The position numbers and the translations under genes were made by a program. From assembly GCF_030326305.1 (NCBI RefSeq), contig NZ_JACAKB010000015.1, positions 1-64,000 of the forward strand: a stretch of 64,000 nucleotides of DNA, given 5' to 3'. Positions 26,082-35,800 of this stretch are shown here, in pieces (the first letter of the stretch is position 1; every line of letters starts with the position of its first letter). The stretch is from Myroides odoratimimus. Lineage in GTDB: Bacteria; Bacteroidota; Bacteroidia; Flavobacteriales; Flavobacteriaceae. Below the pieces are notes generated by a model, which made no database searches, was not told the DNA's origin, and saw only the letters and a list, made by a program, of their open reading frames with translations.

Positions 26082-26546
26082 ATGAAAGGAAAAAAAATGT
26101 TAGCATTAGCTGTATTAGTTACAGGTATTGCATTTGTTGGTTGTAAAGATGATAAAAAAGTAGAAACTACTGCAACTGAGCAAACTGCTACAACAACTGA
26201 AACAGAAACTGCTGTTAAGGATGAGCACACTTCAGAAAACTCATTAGATTGGGCTGGTACTTACGAAGGTACTTTACCAGGTGCTAATAGTGATATTAAA
26301 ACTACTGTAGTTTTAAATCAAGATAAAACGTATACTAAGACTGCAATCTATGTAGACAAAGGAGAAGAGAAGTTCGAAGAGAAAGGTACTTTTACTTGGA
26401 ATGCTGAAGGAACTATCGTTACTTTAGTTGCTGAGGGTGAATCTACACAATATAAAGTGCAAGAAGGAAGCCTATTAATGTTAGACCAAGAAGGTAAAGA
26501 AGTTACTGGACCTCTAGCTGATAAATATGTTTTAGCTAAGAAATAG
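26082..26546 (+). CDS. NlpE-like lipoprotein
   Basis: A 154-residue lipoprotein with lipobox FVGC (C21). A Thr/Glu-rich linker precedes a single domain of about 100 residues matching the NlpE N-terminal fold: LDWAGTYEGTLPG, then TTVVLNQDKTYT and a final strand. NlpE senses envelope stress and surface contact or copper through Cys residues; in this copy the usual CxxC after the first strand is replaced by G-A-N-S, so metal or redox sensing by that pair is impossible. I chose the ATG at 26082 because it directly precedes a textbook lipoprotein signal. Confidence 0.85.
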   Translation: MKGKKMLALAVLVTGIAFVGCKDDKKVETTATEQTATTTETETAVKDEHTSENSLDWAGTYEGTLPGANSDIKTTVVLNQDKTYTKTAIYVDKGEEKFEEKGTFTWNAEGTIVTLVAEGESTQYKVQEGSLLMLDQEGKEVTGPLADKYVLAKK

Positions 26547-26565
26547 TCAACATATCATAAAATTT

Positions 26566-26593
26566 AAAAAACCTTTCGAAAGAAAGGTTTTTT
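26566..26593 (+). terminator. Terminator of the NlpE-like gene
   Basis: AAAAAACCTTTC (26566-26577), loop GAAA, GAAAGGTTTTTT (26582-26593), followed by more T. Confidence 0.9.
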
Positions 26594-26637
26594 TTTATCA
26601 TTAACTTCAGGTTACTAGATTTCTAATACTATTATTA

Positions 26638-26853
26638 CTATTCTTTTATTCTTCTAGACCTAATATACATTGTTATTCCAATTAGGAAGGTTAGAATACT
26701 GATGAATATTTCTTTATCATATTCATGTATTTTAAAAGCTTCTATTTGTTGTAAGGTTTCTATATGGATATTATACATATAGATTTGGTGGCCTAATATA
26801 AGTAAGGAAGCAATAATGATAAAGCTACTAGTGATTTTTAATTTCTGTTTCAT
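26638..26853 (-). CDS. Small two-helix membrane protein
   Basis: A 71-residue protein if the start is the ATG at 26853 (MKQKLKITSS). TM helices lie at about 8-27 and 48-64, separated by a short charged loop, and the C-terminus is basic (RSRRIKE), indicating cytoplasmic. The frame is open for 63 more codons upstream, but that stretch is compositionally poor and lacks domain character, so I prefer the shorter form. No family was recognised. Confidence 0.5.
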   Translation of the reverse strand: MKQKLKITSSFIIIASLLILGHQIYMYNIHIETLQQIEAFKIHEYDKEIFISILTFLIGITMYIRSRRIKE

Positions 26854-27017
26854 AGTACTTTTCTTTTTTATTACATGATCTAATATGTTAAAAATATGTA
26901 AGTATTTTAGTTTTGTCATATAAAAAATACTAAAATAGTTCATATTGTGTATTTTTGAGTAGGTGTCCTTAATGAAAACCTGTTCTATATATTTAGAAAA
27001 ACAAGAATTAGGCCAAA

Positions 27018-27050
27018 AAAAAGACTTGAATTCAAAATACAAGTCTTTTT
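27018..27050 (-). terminator. Terminator of the 146-aa lipoprotein gene
   Basis: AAAAAGACTTG (27018-27028) pairs with CAAGTCTTTTT (27040-27050), giving U-runs on both strands. Confidence 0.8.
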
Positions 27051-27069
27051 ATATAATTTAAAAGTATGA

Positions 27070-27510
27070 TTATTTAATCGCGATTAGTTCAACTGAAGTC
27101 AAGTGTTTATGATTAATTACAGTTAAGTCAATTTCATTTTGAGTTAATTTGTTTATTTTGAAATTGATATTTTCATCTACAACTGATGATTTTAGAGTTA
27201 ATGAACTTCCATTTAGTGTATAAGTGCCTTTGTCGCTCTTCTCACTATATCTATCAAATAAGGTATATTCACCATTCTTTAAAGTAATTTCTACAGAGGA
27301 TACTTGATATGCTGTTTTCACAGCTTTATTAATATCCGGTGTAAAAGTATAGTACGTAGTCAACCACTTTCTCTCTATATTGTTATGAGTAGTTGTTAGA
27401 GTTTGTGGTTCATTTAGTGTGTTATTATCATCCGAAGATGAACAGCCTTGAAGTATTGTAATCGTCAATATCGATAATAAGGCAACGGAAAAAGCGACAA
27501 ATTTCTTCAT
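27070..27510 (-). CDS. Small lipocalin-like lipoprotein
   Basis: A 146-residue lipoprotein (lipobox LQGC, C23, followed by SSSDDN, a common Bacteroidota surface-export-like spacer). The mature domain, KWLTTYYTF...VEITLKNGEYTLFDRYSEKSDKGTYTLNGSSLTL, matches the small lipocalin-like lipoproteins frequent in flavobacteria. Function is unknown. It is a single-gene unit with its own terminator. Confidence 0.75.
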   Translation of the reverse strand: MKKFVAFSVALLSILTITILQGCSSSDDNNTLNEPQTLTTTHNNIERKWLTTYYTFTPDINKAVKTAYQVSSVEITLKNGEYTLFDRYSEKSDKGTYTLNGSSLTLKSSVVDENINFKINKLTQNEIDLTVINHKHLTSVELIAIK

Positions 27511-27706
27511 AGTTTGTTAATTTTAGTTGAGTAAAGTGTGGTGGTCTAAACTCAGAATTTTAATTAAAAATATGGTAAAATTTTAATAAAAACAAATTGT
27601 TTTTTGATAATTTTTATTAAAACTATTGTACTAAAGTTAAATGAAGATATAATATCCTATCGCTTAATATATTATAATGTCAAAAGCTGACGTATAAAGG
27701 TATAAA

Positions 27707-27737
27707 AAAAGGTTTTTAGTTTTACTAAAAACCTTTT
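27707..27737 (-). terminator. Terminator of the 192-aa secreted protein gene
   Basis: AAAAGGTTTTTAGT (27707-27720), loop TTT, ACTAAAAACCTTTT (27724-27737); on the minus strand it ends in a T-run. Confidence 0.85.
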
Positions 27738-27787
27738 AAAACATGATGTTTTGTGTGTTTATTTTGATTTAAAATCGCTAAAAGCGT

Positions 27788-28366
27788 TTATTCTATGCAT
27801 GGAATATTGTCTATGAAGAATTGTGTTGGTTTAGTTTGTAGGTCAACGATGGTTGATTTTAATTCATTTCTGATAATAAAAAGTTCTGTTGTACCAGTGA
27901 ATCTGATTTGAATCATTGATATGGGAGAAGCTTTTAATAATGCTAAATGTTCTTTCTTTATATAAAAGTCAGCATCTAGGATTCTGATATTATTTTTCTT
28001 TTCTTGATCATAGGTATATGTTCCACAAACATCATCTCCTAAATAATGTGCGGTTATGGTTGTTCCGTTAACTAACTTTATTGAAACCATACTTTTTTTA
28101 GCTACACAAGTGATAGGGATGAAGTCAGGACTCTTTTGTAGATACTGCAAGTTTAGAAATGGGTGCCCGTTATTGTTTACTAAAGCAAAGAACAATGAGC
28201 TAGTAGTAGATACTCTGTCGAACTCATAAACAAGTACGTTGTTTGTTTTTTTGTAGTTAATAGAATCATTAACTTCTTCAAAGTCGATAGAACAGTTTTT
28301 CTCTTGTGCATATATCGAAGTGGTGATGCCAAGGGTTAAGATTAGTAAGAGTGCTAGTTTTTTCAT
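27788..28366 (-). CDS. Secreted protein of unknown function
   Basis: A 192-residue protein with a signal peptide (1-20, ending IYAQ). The mature part is beta-rich and has four Cys (in NCSID, ITCVAK, DVCGTY and IPCIE), consistent with two disulfides in the periplasm. No family was recognised. It is monocistronic, with its own terminator and an upstream MITE-like palindrome about 90 bp before its start. Confidence 0.65.
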   Translation of the reverse strand: MKKLALLLILTLGITTSIYAQEKNCSIDFEEVNDSINYKKTNNVLVYEFDRVSTTSSLFFALVNNNGHPFLNLQYLQKSPDFIPITCVAKKSMVSIKLVNGTTITAHYLGDDVCGTYTYDQEKKNNIRILDADFYIKKEHLALLKASPISMIQIRFTGTTELFIIRNELKSTIVDLQTKPTQFFIDNIPCIE

Positions 28367-28457
28367 TTGTTATTAGTTTGGTGACAAATTATCATTATTT
28401 TTTTAATAAGACAATAGTATTGTTGTAAATAGTGTGGTAAACGTATGAGTTGTTTAA

Positions 28458-28611
28458 ACCCAAATTACGCATTAGCCAAATACTACAAAGCAATTCTACT
28501 TCATAGTTCTTTCATTAGCTCTAAAACCATACTATAGTATGCTTTAATCACTAATTCAGACCTATTTTGTATAATTACTTTTCGTTTATATGTCTATTGC
28601 ATAATTCGGGT
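28458..28611. mobile_element. 154-bp MITE-like near-palindrome
   Basis: The left end (28458-28478) and the complement of the right end (28591-28611) match at 16 of 21 positions. Both begin ACCC and share AATTA and GCA. The similarity continues inward with gaps to an exact 14-bp palindrome CATACTATAGTATG at the centre (28528-28541). TTTAA flanks both ends (28453-28457 and 28612-28616), a candidate target duplication. There is no ORF. This fits a miniature inverted-repeat element or a decayed palindrome; the parent IS is unknown. Confidence 0.6.
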
Positions 28612-28660
28612 TTTAAATATCTGTATTACTTCTTTGATTTGGATGTTTTTATGGTATAAA

Positions 28661-28690
28661 AAAGGTCATATTAAATACTATATGACCTTT
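28661..28690 (-). terminator. Terminator of the tsaD-to-methyltransferase operon
   Basis: AAAGGTCATAT (28661-28671) pairs with ATATGACCTTT (28680-28690), followed on the minus strand by TTT and an AT-rich tail, 6 bp past the last stop. Confidence 0.85.
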
Positions 28691-28695
28691 AAGAG

Positions 28696-29874
28696 TTATG
28701 TTCGTGAACAAATAATAAAGATTCGTTCATTTTTGCTATTGGTAGTGAAAAAGATATAAGTATCTCCTCCGTCTTTTATTTTCCATTTCTTTCTAATTTC
28801 CTCAACTTTTATAGGGAAATTTCTAGTTGTAACATTTGCTTTTATATTTTGCAAGTGTTTTTTAGCCTCTTGTTTATTATATGGAATAATCTGTTCTATC
28901 GCAAAACTTCTTCCTGGAAAATCAATTAATGTATCACTAGTATAAAGATGACTATGTGGATGAAGTTTGTGTAAATTAAACTGTTTACTTATTGCGTCAA
29001 ATTTACCTGTCTTTAATATAGCGGCATTGGGTTCATATAGATATTGTTTAGGTTCACTGAATAGTGATGTACTAGTATCATCTAGCGGACAAATGAATAA
29101 CTGATTATCTTCTTTAGTGATATTTACAGCAGTAAGTTCAGTGGTTCCTGTATAGTCTTTTTCTAGTACCCATAGTAGTTCTTTAACTTCATTATGAAGT
29201 GCTACAATATGAATGCTTTTTACATTTTTTAATTCGTTAAGACCGGCCTGTATGTCTAGTAGAGGAGAAGTCTTAATCAGGATATTAGTACTTCTAGAAA
29301 ATAATAAATCTAGATGTTCAGGTACATTAGGGGCGCAATCACTTAAGAAGAATACTTTTTCTTTAGCGTCATTTCTTCTGTGTGGGTCTACATAGATATA
29401 ATCCCATGGTTGGTTATGTTGGGCCAAGTAGGCTAAACTGTCACCAGTATGGCATTTGATATTATCAACTCCTAATGCTTGATTATTAAGGCGAACTATT
29501 TCGCTAAGGTCTTCTTGCATTTCACAATGCAATACTTGCTTTATGTTTTTACTAAAATAATAACAGTCTATACCAAAACCACCTGTTAGATCTATCAAAG
29601 AGTCACCAGATACTAGTGAAGCTTTATAAGAAGCACAAGGTTCAGATGAGGTTTGTTCTATAGAGAGTTTTTTGGGGAATAGAATATTCTCTGTCCCATA
29701 CCACGTGGGTAACTTATCTTTAGTTTTCTTTTTTGATTCTATCTGAGTTAATAAATCACTCATAGAGATATCTTCAAAGGGACTTTTTTTAAAGGCTATT
29801 TTAGTTAAATCACTATCTAAGTGAGCTTGTATATAGTGTTGTACTTCTTGTGATAAGAATAGTTCTGTTTTCAA
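28696..29874 (-). CDS. Class I SAM methyltransferase with THUMP-like domain
   Basis: A 392-residue protein. A Rossmann SAM-binding motif LIDLTGGFGIDCYYFS (about 93-108) and a DPHRR catalytic-loop motif (about 163-167) mark a class I methyltransferase. The C-terminal about 90 residues fit the THUMP-like domain seen in this Bacteroidota family, and an RNA substrate is likely but unproven. The start is TTG, directly abutting the stop of the AI-2E transporter gene (TAA-TTG); the conserved N-terminus supports it. It is the last gene of a four-gene run. Confidence 0.82.
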   Translation of the reverse strand: MKTELFLSQEVQHYIQAHLDSDLTKIAFKKSPFEDISMSDLLTQIESKKKTKDKLPTWYGTENILFPKKLSIEQTSSEPCASYKASLVSGDSLIDLTGGFGIDCYYFSKNIKQVLHCEMQEDLSEIVRLNNQALGVDNIKCHTGDSLAYLAQHNQPWDYIYVDPHRRNDAKEKVFFLSDCAPNVPEHLDLLFSRSTNILIKTSPLLDIQAGLNELKNVKSIHIVALHNEVKELLWVLEKDYTGTTELTAVNITKEDNQLFICPLDDTSTSLFSEPKQYLYEPNAAILKTGKFDAISKQFNLHKLHPHSHLYTSDTLIDFPGRSFAIEQIIPYNKQEAKKHLQNIKANVTTRNFPIKVEEIRKKWKIKDGGDTYIFFTTNSKNERIFIICSRT

Positions 29875-30966
29875 TTATAATTTCTTTGTGAGTAATTGTA
29901 CAAATTTGTTGTTTGGTAAAAACTCCTTACCAATTACTTTGATACAAGTGTAAATAGGTACAGCTGCTATCATACCAAATATTCCTCCAAACATACCGCT
30001 TGCAAGAATAACAATGAAGATCTCTAATGGATGTGATTTAACGCTATTAGAGAAGATTAAAGGCTGATTGATAACATTGTCTATTAGTTGTATAAATAAG
30101 AAGCCCAGCATTACGGTAATAGCCTTAGGTAGGGTAACTTCACTAAAGTTATCACCTATAAAACTCAACATCGTAAAGAGGACAGATAATATATTACCAA
30201 TAAGTGGTCCAATGTATGGAATGATATTCAATATAGCGACTAGGAATGCAATCATTAGACTTCCTTTTACACCTACTACTGCTAATAGAATAAAAGCAAG
30301 TACAAAAATAATAGACATCTGAGTGACTAGTCCTAAAAAGTAACGTGATAGAAGATTGTTTATCTTATCGATTGATTTCAAAACTTTAATCTCGTGTTTA
30401 CTAGGGAACAACTTTTTGAACTGATATTCTAGTACAACTTGATCTTTTAAAAAGAAAAAGGTGATGAATAGTATGGCAAAAACCCCCATTCCAAATTCAC
30501 TAAGTAAGCCTAGAATAGTATTAAATAGATTAGGTACAAAATCTAATTTAAGATGAGAACGAAAGTTAGCACCTTCTATTATTTTATCTAAGCTAAATCC
30601 TTTTGTGTCTAGATAGAAGTCTATCTTGCGAATAAGACCATTAAAATCTTCTTGTAGGTGTGATGTATTCAATACAGACAAGTTTTGAGCTTGTGTAGTG
30701 AATAAAGGGATAAACATAAATATAAAACTCAAGAAAAAGGCTAAAAAGAGAATAACAGTTAAGGTAACTGCAAATACTTTAGATAGACGAAGCTTTCTTC
30801 TTAAAAACTCTACAATAGGTTTACCGATTAAAGCCAATACAAAAGCAAAGCCTGTATATATAAATATTGAACTAATCTGCAAAAACATTTGACCTAGTAC
30901 AGCGAGAAAAAATAGAATTAAAACTGCACGTACTATTCCTTTAGAAATTGTTTTAGCATCCACCAT
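29875..30966 (-). CDS. AI-2E family transporter
   Basis: A 363-residue inner-membrane protein with seven to eight TM helices in the arrangement of the AI-2E/PerM (UPF0118) family. The signatures are the INIIPYIGPLIGNILSVL stretch (about 243-260) and the C-terminal GGIFGMIAAVPIYTCIKV (about 327-344). Members include autoinducer-2 exporters and sodium-coupled antiporters; the substrate here is undetermined. It sits 11 bp downstream of rsmE. Confidence 0.92.
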   Translation of the reverse strand: MVDAKTISKGIVRAVLILFFLAVLGQMFLQISSIFIYTGFAFVLALIGKPIVEFLRRKLRLSKVFAVTLTVILFLAFFLSFIFMFIPLFTTQAQNLSVLNTSHLQEDFNGLIRKIDFYLDTKGFSLDKIIEGANFRSHLKLDFVPNLFNTILGLLSEFGMGVFAILFITFFFLKDQVVLEYQFKKLFPSKHEIKVLKSIDKINNLLSRYFLGLVTQMSIIFVLAFILLAVVGVKGSLMIAFLVAILNIIPYIGPLIGNILSVLFTMLSFIGDNFSEVTLPKAITVMLGFLFIQLIDNVINQPLIFSNSVKSHPLEIFIVILASGMFGGIFGMIAAVPIYTCIKVIGKEFLPNNKFVQLLTKKL

Positions 30967-30977
30967 AATTATGACTT

Positions 30978-31682
30978 TTATTCATTTGTAAATACGAAAC
31001 TATGCACGGCTACTAAAGCGGCTGTCTCTGTTCTTAATCTTGTGTGTCCTAGTGATACTGGTCGATATCCTTTTGCTAATGCTAAGTTAATTTCATTGGT
31101 AGAGAAGTCTCCCTCTGGACCTACTAAAAGTAAATAATTTTTATGAATATCTATACTGTCTTTTAGTAAGACTTTTTCAGTTTCTTCACAATGAGCAATG
31201 TATTTTTCTCCTTGATGATCTTGATTTAAAAAGTCTTTTAAGCTTATTGGCTCGTTTAGAATAGGTAAATGATATTGTAAAGATTGTTTCATTGCGGATT
31301 GAATAATTTTTTCAAAACGCTCTGTCTTCACTATTTTTCTCTCAGAGTGATCACAAATAATAGGGGTTATCTCATGGATGCCTATTTCTGTAGCTTTCTC
31401 TAAAAACCATTCATAACGTTCGTTCATTTTTGTTGGCGCCACAGCTAAATGTAAACGAAAAGGAGTCGGTGCTTGATCTTCAGAAGCGATGATTTCAGTA
31501 ACGCATTTCTTGTCTGAATCTAAAGTGATTTTGGTTGTAAATAGGGTACCTTTACCATTGGTAACATATAGGAGATCTCCCATTTTACGTCTTAGTACTT
31601 TGATGATATGTTTACTTTCATCTTTATCAAAAGTAAAAGATGTTTGTCCTTTTTCAATTTCTGGCGAATAAAATAATTGCAT
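30978..31682 (-). CDS. rsmE: 16S rRNA (uracil-1498-N3)-methyltransferase RsmE
   Basis: A 234-residue SPOUT methyltransferase that methylates U1498 of 16S rRNA. The N-terminal PUA-like domain (about 1-70) contains HIIKVLRRKMGD. The trefoil-knot domain has PTKMNERYEWFLEKATEIG, the SAM loop LLVGPEGDFS (about 180-189) and LGHTRLRTETAA. The length is typical. It is 9 bp after tsaD. Confidence 0.97.
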   Translation of the reverse strand: MQLFYSPEIEKGQTSFTFDKDESKHIIKVLRRKMGDLLYVTNGKGTLFTTKITLDSDKKCVTEIIASEDQAPTPFRLHLAVAPTKMNERYEWFLEKATEIGIHEITPIICDHSERKIVKTERFEKIIQSAMKQSLQYHLPILNEPISLKDFLNQDHQGEKYIAHCEETEKVLLKDSIDIHKNYLLLVGPEGDFSTNEINLALAKGYRPVSLGHTRLRTETAALVAVHSFVFTNE

Positions 31683-31691
31683 ACTTAAGTT

Positions 31692-32714
31692 TTAGAATTC
31701 AATACGTGCTTTAGAAACTACTGAAGAATCAGCAAAAATAGATTCTTTGTATTTATAGTACCCTACTATTCCAATCATAGCAGCATTATCTGTTGTGTAT
31801 TCAAATTTGGGAATAAACGCTTTCCACTTATATTTTTTCTCTCCTTCTTTAAGCGCTTGTCTAATACCAGAGTTAGCAGATACACCACCACCAATAACGA
31901 TTTGCTTAATCCCCGTTTCTTTAACTGCAAGTTTAAGCTTGTCTAGTAAGATTTGGATAATGGTATATTGGATAGAGGCGCATATATCAGCTTTGTTTTC
32001 TTCAATAAAATTAGGGTTAATGGCTACATTTTTTTGAATAAAATAAAGGAACTGTGTTTTTAAACCACTGAAGCTGAAGTTCAGTCCGTCTACTTTAGGT
32101 TTAGTGAAAGCAAACGCTTTAGGGTTTCCCTCTTTAGCATATTTATCAATTAAAGGTCCTCCTGGATAAGGGAATCCCAAAACTTTAGCCGATTTGTCAA
32201 AAGCTTCTCCCACAGCGTCATCTGTGGTTTCTCCTAGTATTTCTAAGTCAAAGAAACTATTTACCTTCACGATTTGCGTATGCCCACCTGAGATGGTCAT
32301 TGCTAAGAAAGGAAACTCAGGTTTGTCATATCCTTCTTCATCTATAAAGTGGCATAAGATATGGGCGTGCATATGGTTTACAGCTACTAGGGGAATATCA
32401 AGAGCCAGAGATAAACTCTTGGCAAATGATCCGCCTACTAATAGTGACCCCATTAGTCCAGGGCCTTGTGTAAAGGCAATACCATCTAAGTCATCCTTCG
32501 TTATTCCTGCTTTTTTAAGAGCAATATCAACTACAGGAACAATGTTCTGTTGATGAGCACGAGATGCTAGTTCAGGAACAACACCTCCATACTCTTCGTG
32601 TATTTCCTGTCTCGCGACTATGTTTGACAATACTTTGTTGTCAGCCATGATTGCGGCAGAAGTATCATCACATGAGCTCTCTATGGCTAAAATATAGGTA
32701 GGTTTTAAAGACAT
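31692..32714 (-). CDS. tsaD: tRNA threonylcarbamoyladenosine transferase TsaD
   Basis: A 340-residue ASKHA-fold enzyme. With TsaB and TsaE it attaches threonylcarbamoyl to A37 of ANN-decoding tRNAs. Key motifs are IESSCDDTSA (11-20), the metal-binding HMHAH (114-118), SGGHTQ (about 142-147), GGGVSAN and the C-terminal TDNAAMIG. The length is normal. It diverges from tamB across 172 bp, an order common in Bacteroidota. Confidence 0.98.
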   Translation of the reverse strand: MSLKPTYILAIESSCDDTSAAIMADNKVLSNIVARQEIHEEYGGVVPELASRAHQQNIVPVVDIALKKAGITKDDLDGIAFTQGPGLMGSLLVGGSFAKSLSLALDIPLVAVNHMHAHILCHFIDEEGYDKPEFPFLAMTISGGHTQIVKVNSFFDLEILGETTDDAVGEAFDKSAKVLGFPYPGGPLIDKYAKEGNPKAFAFTKPKVDGLNFSFSGLKTQFLYFIQKNVAINPNFIEENKADICASIQYTIIQILLDKLKLAVKETGIKQIVIGGGVSANSGIRQALKEGEKKYKWKAFIPKFEYTTDNAAMIGIVGYYKYKESIFADSSVVSKARIEF

Positions 32715-32886
32715 TTTAATATTCTATAATTGTATAATTTATTAAGGCGAAATCTACCCAACCCTATGGAAAATTATATAAATTTGCTTATTGTTTGGTT
32801 TTTATAAGAAACCGTGAGTAGATTGGGGCAAATTTAAAACATTAATAGTTATCAAAAAATTTAATAAAATACTTTTTCGCCTATTA

Positions 32887-35800
32887 TTGGCTGTCTTTAG
32901 CTTGGTTGTGATCATTGCAGGGGCACTGTCTTTGCCTGTGGTTCAAACCTTTCTGGCTCAGCAAGCTATGGAGAAGATTAATAGCCAGTTTGGTACTAAG
33001 TTAGAGATAGAAAGACTAGCAATCAGTGTGTTTGGTCGAGTTACATTAAAAAAGGTTACAGCAAAGGATAATCACGATACTAATTTTATAGAAATAAAAG
33101 CTTTTACAACGAGTATTTCAGATTTTAATGAACTTATCCAAGGGAGATTATATTTTGGTAAAACTAAGGTAGATGGATTGTATTTAAGAATACATAAATA
33201 CAAAGGTGAAGAGTTTACTACCTTAGATCAGTTGATTAATGCATTTGATGATGGAAAAGAGGGGGAAGGTAAGTTTAGACTAAAATCTTCTCATCTAACA
33301 ATTAAAAATACTCATTTGATTATTTCTGACGATGAAGCAGAAACGCCAGTAGCTATAGATTTTAAAAATATTAATGGGGAAGTAGAAGACTTCTTTATTA
33401 AAGGACCTGATATTTATGCTAATGTTTTGAAATCTAGTTTTGAGGATAACTGGGGTATGGGTGTGACAAATCTATCAGGTAATTTTACGCATACTAAAAC
33501 TAGTATCTCTATGGAGAAGCTAGATTTACAAACGAAAAAGTCGGCTATAGAAGGAGACCTTAAGTTCACCTATGCCTTAGGCGATATGAAGTACTTCGTA
33601 GATAAGGTGAATTGGGATTTTGAGATTAGAAAAGCAGTATTGAATTCCTCAGACTTAAATGCCTTTACTGGTATTTTCGCAGAGAATAAGATGGTGTATG
33701 TAACAGGACATATTAATGGTGTGATGAACGATTTTACAATGAAAAATGTAAATCTAGTAGATGACAATATGTCTAATGTGAGAGGATTATTTAGTTTTAG
33801 AAATGTATTCGATAAAGTAAAACCGTTTTGGATGAATGCTAATGTGGATCGATTATTTATTACTCGTGATCACATTGTAGGGTTAATGCCTGAGTTATTG
33901 CATGAACTATTGCCTACAGAATTAACTAATCTTGGACAAGTAGATATTAAAGGAGATATCGAAATGACTAAGCGTACGTTAAAGACGGATATAGAGTTAT
34001 TAACTTCTATCGGAAAAGGAAAAGCAGTTATAGATATCGAAAATCTTGATAATCCTAATCTAGCTGCTTATAAAGGGGATATTGTCCTAGAGAAGTTTGA
34101 CTTAGGAGAGTTTATTAAAAATAAAAACTTTGGATTAACGTCTGTTGACTTAGAGGTTGATGGAGTTGGATTTAATCAAAAGTCACTGAATACAAGTATT
34201 AAGGGAGATGTGTTCTCTTTTGACTTTGCTAAGTATAAGTATACAAATATCGCAGTAGATGGATTGTTAAAGATGCCTTATTACCGCGGTTTAGTACACA
34301 GTCAAGATCCTAATTTGCAGTTAGACTTTAATGGGATGATAGATTTGAGTTCAGAAGTTAAGAACTATGATTTCATTGCAGATGTTGACTACGCAGATTT
34401 ATATGCATTACATTTAGTAAATGATACACTTTCTAAGTTTAAAGGGCAGTTTGAATTTAAAGCTTCAGGTAATACTCTTGATGATTTAGCAGGTACATTT
34501 ACAATGCGTAATACTACTTATATCAATAGTAAAGATGAGTATGTATTCGGTCATTTTACATTAAATTCGGAATTTAATCCAGAGAATGAGCGCCTTATTT
34601 CTTTTGTGTCACAGGAGGCAATAGAGGGGTATATTAAAGGAAAGTTCTTGTTTAAGGATTTAAGAGCTTTGTTTACTAATGCACTAGGAAGTTTATACAC
34701 AAACTATTCTCCTTATAAAATAAAAGAGGATCAATATCTCGATTTTGATATTACAGTACACAATAGGCTGATCGAAGTATTCTTGCCACAATTGACTTTA
34801 AGTGCCTCAACTCATGTAGAAGGTAGTATTGATAATGATAATAATATTTTTAAACTAAACTTCTCTTCACCAAGTATTGGAATTGAAGATTTCAATTTTT
34901 ACAATGTATTGTTAGATGTAAATAATTCTAACCCATTATATAATACTTATGTTTCACTAGATAGTATGAAATCTAAGTTTTATCGTATCACAGATTTTAA
35001 TTTATTAAACTTGACTCATAATGATACATTATTTGTTCGTTCTGAGTTTAAAGGAGGAACGCATGGTAAGGATAAGTTTAATCTGAACTTGTACCATACT
35101 ATTAATGAAGAAAACCTATCTGTAGTAGGGTTTAAGAAGTCAGACATCTTCTTAAAAGATTTCTTGTGGAGTATTAACGAAAGTGATAATAAGAAGAATA
35201 AAGTTATTTTTAATAAGAAGTTAGAGGACTTTACTATAGATGATTTATCATTATCACATAATGGACAAGAGGTTAATCTGACAGGAGCAGTAAGAGACTC
35301 AACTTATAAGCACTTTGATTTAGAATTTAAACAAGTAGACTTAGCTAAGTTTGCTCCTGATATATCTAATCTGGAGTTCGCTGGTAATATAGATGGTGAT
35401 TTACATTTTTCACAGGTTAAAGATGTGTTTCAACCTAAGGTAAATATCAATATAGATGAACTAGCAGTCAATAAAGTTAGGTTAGGAGATTTAGCTTTCC
35501 ATGTTGACGGAGATGAGCGTTTAAAGAATTTTAAAGTTCAGTCTAGCATTGTGGATAATGAGAAAGAAAAGTTCTATTTAAATGGTGATTTAGCTATTGT
35601 CAATAAACAGATGCAATTAAATCTAGAATCAGGATTTAAAGATTTCTCTGTTAAACCTATTGAACCTTTACTTAAAACAATTGTTTCTGATGTAAGAGGA
35701 ACTGCATCAGGAAAAATTAATATTCAGGGTACAGCTAAGAAACCAGAGGTCAACGGACGATTACACCTAAATAAGGCAGGTATGAAGTCTAAGTTCACTG

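Noticed and set aside
26854-27042. Longer N-terminus for the small two-helix membrane protein
   Set aside because: The extra 63 codons lack domain character; the start at 26853 gives a clean membrane protein.
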